Assembly: GCA_003554465.1 (NCBI GenBank)
Contig: PWGL01000041.1
Coordinates: 1-11,442 of the forward strand
Length of the DNA stretch: 11,442 nucleotides
Direction: 5' to 3'
Source of the DNA: Candidatus Pacearchaeota archaeon
GTDB lineage: Archaea; Nanobdellota; Nanobdellia; Pacearchaeales; GW2011-AR1
Shown here: piece after piece, positions 6,407 through 11,442 of the stretch
Layout of the letters: the number at the start of each line of letters is the position of its first letter
Numbering within the stretch: the stretch's first letter is position 1
The notes under the pieces: model-generated
What the model was told of the DNA's origin: nothing
The model's database searches: none
Seen by the model: only the letters and a program-made list of their open reading frames with translations
Program-made: the position numbers and the translations under genes

Positions 6407-7231
6407 CTATTTTTTACTTTCTTTTAAGGGCTTAAAGTCTTCCCATGCTTTCTCAAACATCTCTTCTAATGCCTGAGCAAAAAAAGGAGCATTTAACCAG
6501 ACTGAAACATCATAGTCCGGATGAATATTTTCATCATTTAATAACCAGAATAGCAAACCCCTTGAATCTACAATTGTGAATCTAGCTTTAAGTGAATGAT
6601 CTGACATATCCCTAATCTCTGCAACTTCACTCAATTCTTTAGCAATATCTTTATTTTCATCATTTATTGAAGTGCCTATTCTAATATCTACACCCCTATC
6701 TTTAGCTTTTTTTAATGAGGGCCTTAGAGCTTCCATTTTTCTATTCAAACCTTGTGGAGTGGTAACTATTGTTATAGACTTTTCAGCTTCCCTAACCATC
6801 ATATCTAAATGGTTATAGATATTCTGTCTACCTCTCATACTACCAGACATATCTGAAGGGTCAACATATTTAGAATCTTGATTATAAAGATTTTTCAATT
6901 CTTTCAAAACATCATCACCTTTTACTCTCTCTAATCTTTTTGCCTTCTCCTCAGTCTCACTCCTCAGATTCTTCTTCACTCTCTCTATAACTTCTTCCGG
7001 CTTTAAAGCCATAAACTTAATTGGCTTCCCCAACTTAGTAACTATAAATCCTTTCTTTTCAAGAGATTCTAAAATATCATATGTCCTAGATCTAGGAACA
7101 TCACTTATAGAAGACAAATCTCCTGCAGTAGAAACACTTCGAGAAAGAAGAGCCGTCCACACTTTAACCTCATAAAGATTAAGACCAAATATCTTCCTTA
7201 ATCTTGACAAAAACTCTTCTTTGATTATCAT
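6407..7231 (-). CDS. TrmB-family transcriptional regulator
   Basis: A 274-aa cytoplasmic protein. Residues about 10-75 form the TrmB-type winged helix: LNLYEVKVWTALLSR, then a recognition region with VPRSRTYDILESLEKKGF. A helical, charged linker (about 76-120) may dimerise. The C-terminal half (about 130-260) resembles the TrmB/phospholipase-D-like effector domain, with SITIVTTPQGL, GVDIRIGTSI and FTIVDSRGLLFWLL. TrmB proteins sense sugars or other metabolites and act at TATA/BRE regions; the ligand here is unknown. The start at 7231 has a TTTAAAAATA box 25 bp upstream, which overlaps the ileS stop. It lies 24 bp downstream of ileS on the same strand and is convergent with the methylthiotransferase gene. 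Orthologues of this layout, without a sugar-operon neighbour, make a general regulator as likely as a sugar one. Confidence 0.88.
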   Translation of the reverse strand: MIIKEEFLSRLRKIFGLNLYEVKVWTALLSRSVSTAGDLSSISDVPRSRTYDILESLEKKGFIVTKLGKPIKFMALKPEEVIERVKKNLRSETEEKAKRLERVKGDDVLKELKNLYNQDSKYVDPSDMSGSMRGRQNIYNHLDMMVREAEKSITIVTTPQGLNRKMEALRPSLKKAKDRGVDIRIGTSINDENKDIAKELSEVAEIRDMSDHSLKARFTIVDSRGLLFWLLNDENIHPDYDVSVWLNAPFFAQALEEMFEKAWEDFKPLKESKK

Positions 7232-7250
7232 ATTACCATATCGATTTTTT

Positions 7251-7260
7251 TATTTTTAAA
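7251..7260 (-). promoter_or_regulatory. TATA box for the TrmB-family gene
   Basis: Minus strand TTTAAAAATA, centred about 25 bp before the ATG at 7231 and overlapping the ileS stop codon. It would allow expression apart from ileS. Confidence 0.4.
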
Positions 7261-10138
7261 CCTTACGTTTCTCAAATGAAACACACACCTTTTTCTTTCT
7301 TATATTAAACCCATCCTTATTTTTAAACCTTTCCTTATTATTGTCTATAAATATTTTATCTGCATTAACTCTTTCTTTCAAATATTTTTCCTTATTTTCT
7401 AACATTTTCTTCAAATCTTCATCAAGGTTTAACTGCAAATCAATTTTATCTTCCCTATTCAGCCCTGCTTTCTTTCTAGCTGACTGAACTTTTCTACCTA
7501 TAACATTTAGGTAACCTATAGCTTTCAACTCAGGTGTCATTTTTGTGTCTAACTCCACATTTATTTTTTCCTCGGTTTCTTCCTGACTAGGCCCTTCAGA
7601 ACTTTCAAATTTAATTTCTTCCACATTCAGCTGTTTTTTTATTATTTTGATTAAAGCATTTCCCAAATTTTTTTCGCTAATCTCCTCATAGCAGGATATT
7701 TTTGCTTTTGGCAATGGCCACTTCTTTCCTATTTGTTCTCTGTCTCTTTCTGCAGAGCCTTTTTCTATTATTTCAAATACTTTAACCATTTTCTTTTCTA
7801 ACTTTTCATCAATTTTATTTTTGTCAATTTTTGGCCATTTTGATAGGTGAACACTTTCTTCATCAACAATTTCTTCTTCTCTTAGTTTCTGCCAAACTTC
7901 CTCACTAATGAAAGGTATTATGGGGGCAAATAACTTTAGTAATTTATTTCTAATATTGTTAAGAATTTCATAAGTTTCATCTCTCCTATCTCTTGTTATT
8001 TGAATATATTTTTTACTCACGTCCTGAATTAAGAAATTTTCTAAAGCCTGGACAACTTTAGGGAAGTAGTAATTATTATAATTTTTAGTAACATCTTTCA
8101 ATATAGAATTAAATCTTGACAAAATCCATTTATCTTCTATTTGTTCGTCATTTATATCTTTTATATTCTTTTCCGAAACATCCAAACTTTTAATATATCT
8201 ATTAATATTTAACAATACCCTAAAGACATTTTCAATTTCCCTAAATTCTTCCTTATTATATGAGAAATCTTCTCCTTTTGATATTTTAGCAAAATAATAT
8301 CTCATTTTATCTCTTCCAAACTTCCTAATCATATCGTCAGGAGTCACAACATTTCCTTCACTTTTACTCATCTTCTTTTTCCCTAAATCCAAAATCATCC
8401 CGTGCTCTAGTATTGACTTAAAAGGTTTCTTCCCAAACTTAATTTGGCTCAAAATCATTTGAGAATTCCACCATCCTCTGACCTGATCTTTCCCCTCTAT
8501 ATTAAGGTCGGCCGGCCAGTATTTTTCCAAATTTTCTTTTTCTTTCGGATATCCAAGAGCAGCCCATGAAGCAACTCCAGGGTCAAACCACACATCTAAT
8601 ACATCTTCTACTCTCTCCATTTTCCCCCCACACTCACAATCAATTTTTATTTTATCAATTTCTGGTTTATGGATTTCTTCAACTTTCTCTCCCGACTCTT
8701 TTTCTAATTCCTCAATAGTCCCTACAACTTTTCTTTTATCACATTTATCACAGACCCATAATGGTAAAGGTGTTCCCCAGTACCTTTTTCTAGATACAGG
8801 CCAGTCTCCGAGGTCTTCTAACCACGCTTTCATTCTACTACCCATCCATTCAGGAACCCAGTTATTTTTCTCATTTTCTTCTAACAAGTCATCCCTAATA
8901 TCTGAAATTTTGAAAAACCACTGTGGTCTAGATAACATCAATAAGGGAGAGTTACAACGCCAACAGAAAGGGTAGTCATGAGGATATTCTTTTTTGTAAG
9001 CTAAATAACCATTTTCTTCTAAGTCGCTTATTATTTCATCATCTACTATTCTTGCCTTTTTCCCCTCATATTTTCCCGCCTTGTTAGTTAATTTACCATT
9101 AATATCTACAGGAGAGGGCATCTCTAGATTATTTTCTTGGCCAATCTGAAAGTCTTCCTTACCATGTCCCGGGGCAGTATGTACAAGACCTGTACCTTCT
9201 TCCAAATTAACATGTCTCCCCGACAGTACAACCTTATATGATCTATTTTTGTCTAAATCAAGATTAAGATCCTTGGCCAAAGGGTTTTCATATTTCCATC
9301 CTTCCATTTCTTTCCCCTCATATTCTTTTTTTGGAGTATAACCTGCCTCCATTTCCTGCATAAGTTCTGGAACTATTTCTTTAGCGATAATCCACTTTTC
9401 ACCATCAGACATTTCTATTTCTTGATATTTATAATCTGGATGAACCATAACTCCTGTATTTCCGGGAAATGTCCAAGGAGTAGTAGTCCAAACAATCAAG
9501 TAAGTATTTTTCCTGTTCTCTAAAGGGAACTTAACATATACAGATGTATCTTTCACATTACCATACTCAATCTCATTATAAGCTACAGCTGTTTCACACC
9601 TAGGACATACATGTACCGGGTATTTTCCTAAATACAGCAATCCTTTTTCTTCTGCAGATTTAAAAACATCCCATATTGTCTCTATATATTCTGGAGCAAG
9701 AGTTAAGTAAGGATTATCAAAATCCATCCATACTCCTAAATTCTTAAACTCCTTATTCATATCATCTATATGTTTAGTAGCAAATTCCTTACATTTCTCT
9801 ATAAATTTTCTAACACCAAAATTTTCAATATCTTCTTTTGTCTTGCTACCTATCTCTTTCTCAACCTTATATTCAATAGGTAAACCGTGTGTATCATAAC
9901 CTGCCCTGTCAAAGACATCATAACCCTGTATTCTCCTAGATCTCATTGCTATATCTTTTAGAATCTTATTCATAGCAGTTCCTATATGTATTTTCCCTGT
10001 AGCATAAGGGGGCCCGTCCATTAAATAGAAAGTATCATTCCCCTTATTTTTCTCTCTACTCTTACCATAAATATTATTTTCTTTCCAAAACTTCAGTATT
10101 TCTTCTTCAATTTTTTCAAAGTCATAATTTTTTCCCAT
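7256..10138 (-). CDS. ileS: Isoleucyl-tRNA synthetase
   Basis: Class I synthetase (960 aa) charging tRNA-Ile. The N-terminal catalytic region has DGPPYATGKIHIGTAMNKIL, with the HIGH signature as HIGT (51-54), and GYDTHGLPIEYKVEKEIG. A CPRC (178-181) starts a zinc-binding insert. The CP1 editing domain shows WTTTPWTFPGN (217-227) and GTGLVHTAPGHGKEDF, the regions that hydrolyse Val-tRNA-Ile. WPVSRKRYWGTPLPLWVC, a second Cys set (CDKC and CECGG) and VLDVWFDPGVASWAALG follow. KKMSKSEGN holds the KMSKS loop (589-593). The C-terminal anticodon-binding helices contain FLIQDVSKKYIQ and FAPIIPFISEEVWQ, followed by the archaeal/eukaryal-type extension to residue 960. The protein is complete. The gene has its own TATA box with probable leaderless start, and sits 49 bp downstream of the 148-aa gene. 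Confidence 0.97.
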   Translation of the reverse strand: MGKNYDFEKIEEEILKFWKENNIYGKSREKNKGNDTFYLMDGPPYATGKIHIGTAMNKILKDIAMRSRRIQGYDVFDRAGYDTHGLPIEYKVEKEIGSKTKEDIENFGVRKFIEKCKEFATKHIDDMNKEFKNLGVWMDFDNPYLTLAPEYIETIWDVFKSAEEKGLLYLGKYPVHVCPRCETAVAYNEIEYGNVKDTSVYVKFPLENRKNTYLIVWTTTPWTFPGNTGVMVHPDYKYQEIEMSDGEKWIIAKEIVPELMQEMEAGYTPKKEYEGKEMEGWKYENPLAKDLNLDLDKNRSYKVVLSGRHVNLEEGTGLVHTAPGHGKEDFQIGQENNLEMPSPVDINGKLTNKAGKYEGKKARIVDDEIISDLEENGYLAYKKEYPHDYPFCWRCNSPLLMLSRPQWFFKISDIRDDLLEENEKNNWVPEWMGSRMKAWLEDLGDWPVSRKRYWGTPLPLWVCDKCDKRKVVGTIEELEKESGEKVEEIHKPEIDKIKIDCECGGKMERVEDVLDVWFDPGVASWAALGYPKEKENLEKYWPADLNIEGKDQVRGWWNSQMILSQIKFGKKPFKSILEHGMILDLGKKKMSKSEGNVVTPDDMIRKFGRDKMRYYFAKISKGEDFSYNKEEFREIENVFRVLLNINRYIKSLDVSEKNIKDINDEQIEDKWILSRFNSILKDVTKNYNNYYFPKVVQALENFLIQDVSKKYIQITRDRRDETYEILNNIRNKLLKLFAPIIPFISEEVWQKLREEEIVDEESVHLSKWPKIDKNKIDEKLEKKMVKVFEIIEKGSAERDREQIGKKWPLPKAKISCYEEISEKNLGNALIKIIKKQLNVEEIKFESSEGPSQEETEEKINVELDTKMTPELKAIGYLNVIGRKVQSARKKAGLNREDKIDLQLNLDEDLKKMLENKEKYLKERVNADKIFIDNNKERFKNKDGFNIRKKKVCVSFEKRKV

Positions 10139-10158
10139 CTTTATTATTCCTCAATTTT

Positions 10159-10170
10159 CATTTAAATATC
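10159..10170 (-). promoter_or_regulatory. TATA box for ileS
   Basis: Minus strand GATATTTAAATG, centred about 26 bp before the ATG at 10138. This predicts a leaderless mRNA, although a GAGG 13 bp upstream of the ATG could serve a longer transcript from the gene before. Confidence 0.5.
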
Positions 10171-10187
10171 TTCCCCTTCTCACAGTA

Positions 10188-10634
10188 TTATCCTGCTGCC
10201 TTCAGGGTACTTTTTGACTCACCCGGAAAATTTATTTCTTCTTTAGTCATTTCTTCTTTATTTCTTCTATATATCTTATTTTTACGACTTTCAAGGAATT
10301 CATCAAGTTCTCTTGCGATTTTTTCATTTTCTCCTGCCCCGTTAAATCCGTATTTGTAATCATCCCTGAGTTTTGATGCCACATTATTTAACCATGTGGG
10401 AGGCAAGTTTCTTTTCCTTTCTAGCTCTTCTGCAGCTAATTCTTCTATAGGGGAAAATTTACCTTTATCAATCATTTCTTCATAGAACTTATCTATCATA
10501 AGCATTCTCTTAGGTGAATAATGAACTTCCTGGCCATCTTTTAAAAAGGAATACCTCTTGAGTTCTGAATCTCTATAAAAAACCTTTCCGTCACGGCAAA
10601 ATTTATCAAAATCATATTTATCTTTAGAAAACAT
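10188..10634 (-). CDS. Hypothetical protein, 148 aa
   Basis: I do not recognise this protein. It is soluble, strongly charged (Lys, Glu, Asp, Arg) and probably mostly helical, with no cysteine cluster, signal peptide or membrane segment. The first 45 residues are rich in Phe and Tyr with basic and acidic residues (KDKYDFDKFCRDGKVFYRD), followed by predicted helices around 46-75 (MIDKFYEEMIDKGKFSPIEELAAEELERKR) and 95-125. The start is well supported: a strong GGAGG lies 4 bp before the ATG. This is the best Shine-Dalgarno in the window. Upstream is a TATA box and an inverted repeat over the expected start site. It is the first gene of the minus-strand group with ileS and is divergent from the PIN gene. 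Coding status is supported by the ribosome site and amino-acid composition; its function is unknown. Confidence 0.75.
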   Translation of the reverse strand: MFSKDKYDFDKFCRDGKVFYRDSELKRYSFLKDGQEVHYSPKRMLMIDKFYEEMIDKGKFSPIEELAAEELERKRNLPPTWLNNVASKLRDDYKYGFNGAGENEKIARELDEFLESRKNKIYRRNKEEMTKEEINFPGESKSTLKAAG

Positions 10635-10643
10635 AAATCCTCC

Positions 10644-10672
10644 AGCAGCCCTAAGAAAAAACTAGAGCTGCT
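10644..10672 (-). promoter_or_regulatory. 10-bp inverted repeat over the start site of the 148-aa gene
   Basis: AGCAGCTCTA (10672-10663) pairs with TAGGGCTGCT (10653-10644), ten pairs with one G-T, around a 9-nt T-rich spacer. It starts at the TATA box and ends one base before the GGAGG ribosome site. As DNA it could be an operator; as RNA, if transcription starts further upstream, a hairpin next to the ribosome site. Confidence 0.5.
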
Positions 10673-10681
10673 TATATAATA
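10671..10681 (-). promoter_or_regulatory. TATA box for the 148-aa gene
   Basis: Minus strand TATTATATAAG, centred near 10676, predicting a start near 10650 and a leader of about 16 nt holding the GGAGG site. Confidence 0.5.
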
Positions 10682-10695
10682 ATAGAAATTATACT

Positions 10696-10753
10696 TATGA
10701 CTGAGTTACCATTCATACTGGAATAATAGCAAGTCTTTATTTTCTCAGTCATA
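10696..10753. repeat. Perfect 10-bp inverted repeat, 38-bp spacer, in the divergent intergenic region
   Basis: TATGACTGAG (10696-10705) and CTCAGTCATA (10744-10753) are exact reverse complements. They lie in the roughly 200-bp gene-free stretch between the 148-aa gene and the PIN gene. The stretch otherwise contains A/T-rich sequence and the promoter elements listed. It could be a regulator-binding pair, a small hairpin RNA or the trace of an insertion. Confidence 0.6.
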
Positions 10754-10808
10754 CTTTACTACTAGAAATAATCCTTTTTAAATTTTTTTATTTTCCATCG
10801 CAACTAAA

Positions 10809-10818
10809 GATTTAAATG
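10809..10818 (+). promoter_or_regulatory. TATA box upstream of the PIN gene
   Basis: GATTTAAATG is centred about 25 bp before an ATG at 10838. That ATG opens only 11 codons before a TAG (10871), in the same frame as the ATG at 10877 that begins MIIFF. Confidence 0.4.
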
Positions 10819-10876
10819 CTTTTTCCATCATTAATAAATGGAAAGAGAAACATGGGGATTAGATAAATATTAGAAA

Positions 10877-11442
10877 ATGATAATATTTTTTTGTTGGACA
10901 CTAACTTATTAGGATTTGGGGTATCAAGGAAACGTTTTTTTAAGGAAGAGGATGAATGCGGAATTATGGAAAGATTATATAATTTAGAGAGTTTTTATAG
11001 ATTAGTTAAGAGAAAAAGTAATTTTATACTGGCTCCTGAAATTTTGGATGAATTTCATAGATATTTTAATAGGGTGGAAAAAGATCTTGGAAAAATGAGA
11101 GAGCCAGATTATGTTGAGTATATAGATCACATAGAATCTATAAGAAATCATTTTAAAGGTGATAAGTAGTTGTTATTTGGTGAAAGATGGAGAAATAATG
11201 GGTTAAGCAATGCGGGTAATGAGTTAATAGGACTTTTCTCAGAAGAAGCTGATTTAAAAATGATAAGCGATGCAGATGCTAGTTTATTATTAGCCTGTTT
11301 GCAAAATATTCTTAGTGATGGCAATAATTACCAGGAAATGAGTATAATATCCTCAGATTATGGGGTAAAAAGAGGCGCAGAAATTATGTTTAAAAATTCT
11401 ATATCTAGAGAAGTAAAAGATAAGAAGAAAATACAAACCTTG
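10877..11442 (+). pseudogene. PIN-domain nuclease gene, interrupted and running off the right edge
   Basis: The sequence encodes a PIN-like fold of the toxin/RNase type but not in one frame. From ATG 10877 the first codons give MIIFF. A T7 run (10886-10892) is one base short of continuing into LLDTNLLGFG, the first PIN strand with its metal-binding Asp. If translated alone, the second frame could start at TTG 10891 and read to TAG 11167-11169 (92 aa), including APEILDEF with the likely acidic Glu. Beyond the TAG, the same frame stays open for 91 codons to the window end and carries the remaining PIN features: SDADASLLLA and SSDYGVKRGAE. This means one gene broken by a frameshift and a nonsense codon. 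A substitution-type nonsense codon argues for a genuine pseudogene. No partner antitoxin is visible in the window. The 3' end is outside. Confidence 0.7.

Noticed and set aside
9977..9988. IleRS HIGH motif read as HIGT, and DVWFDPG instead of the more usual Ser after Asp
   Set aside because: As far as I recall, HxGT is a common variant in archaeal-type IleRS. All other catalytic and editing motifs are intact, so I do not count it as a defect.
10877..11169. Amber codons read as pyrrolysine in the PIN gene
   Set aside because: The same gene also has a frameshift, and TAG is used as a normal stop by DUF763; no pyl gene is in the window.
1..11442. CRISPR array, transposase, rRNA or replication origin
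   Set aside because: No regularly spaced repeats, transposase motifs, rRNA-like sequence or origin-type clustered repeats were seen on either strand.

Overview
The window comes from an AT-rich archaeal genome. The evidence is: intron-containing tRNA genes, one with a clear bulge-helix-bulge at 37/38; a tRNA-Thr with U73; TATA boxes about 25 bp upstream of start codons, several apparently leaderless; and archaeal-type proteins (DUF763, TrmB family, archaeal methylthiotransferase with TRAM domain, archaeal-style IleRS). The compact, A/T- and Lys/Glu-rich genes would fit a DPANN lineage or another low-GC euryarchaeon. That placement is inference; the sequence alone does not fix the lineage.

Layout. 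1-446 (-): N-terminal part of a multi-spanning membrane protein running off the left edge. 581-1723 (-): a tRNA island with tRNA-Leu (intron, splice sites unclear), a broken LAGLIDADG homing endonuclease gene, and tRNA-Thr(CGU) with an intron of about 151 nt. The 5' end of tRNA-Thr overlaps the stop codon of a DUF763 gene (1714-2826, -). From a divergent promoter region (2827-2899) a small zinc-ribbon protein (2900-3154), argS (3280-5037) and an archaeal MiaB/CDKAL1-like tRNA methylthiotransferase (5083-6372) read rightward. Convergent to these is a minus-strand group: an unrecognised 148-aa protein (10634-10188), ileS (10138-7256) and a TrmB-family regulator (7231-6407). At the right edge a PIN-domain nuclease gene (from about 10877, +) is interrupted by a frameshift and an in-frame TAG and runs off the window.

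The theme is translation: two aminoacyl-tRNA synthetases, two tRNAs and one tRNA-modifying enzyme. The methylthiotransferase family acts on t6A37 of ANN-decoding tRNAs. tRNA-Thr(CGU) is such a tRNA, and its A37 is the last base of the 5' exon. Almost every gene has its own TATA-like box, so tight spacing does not necessarily mean co-transcription.

I see no CRISPR array, transposase, insertion-sequence end, rRNA or replication origin. The most unusual part is the 580-1730 tRNA/homing-endonuclease island. I do not find a convincing new multi-gene system; the findings are local oddities.
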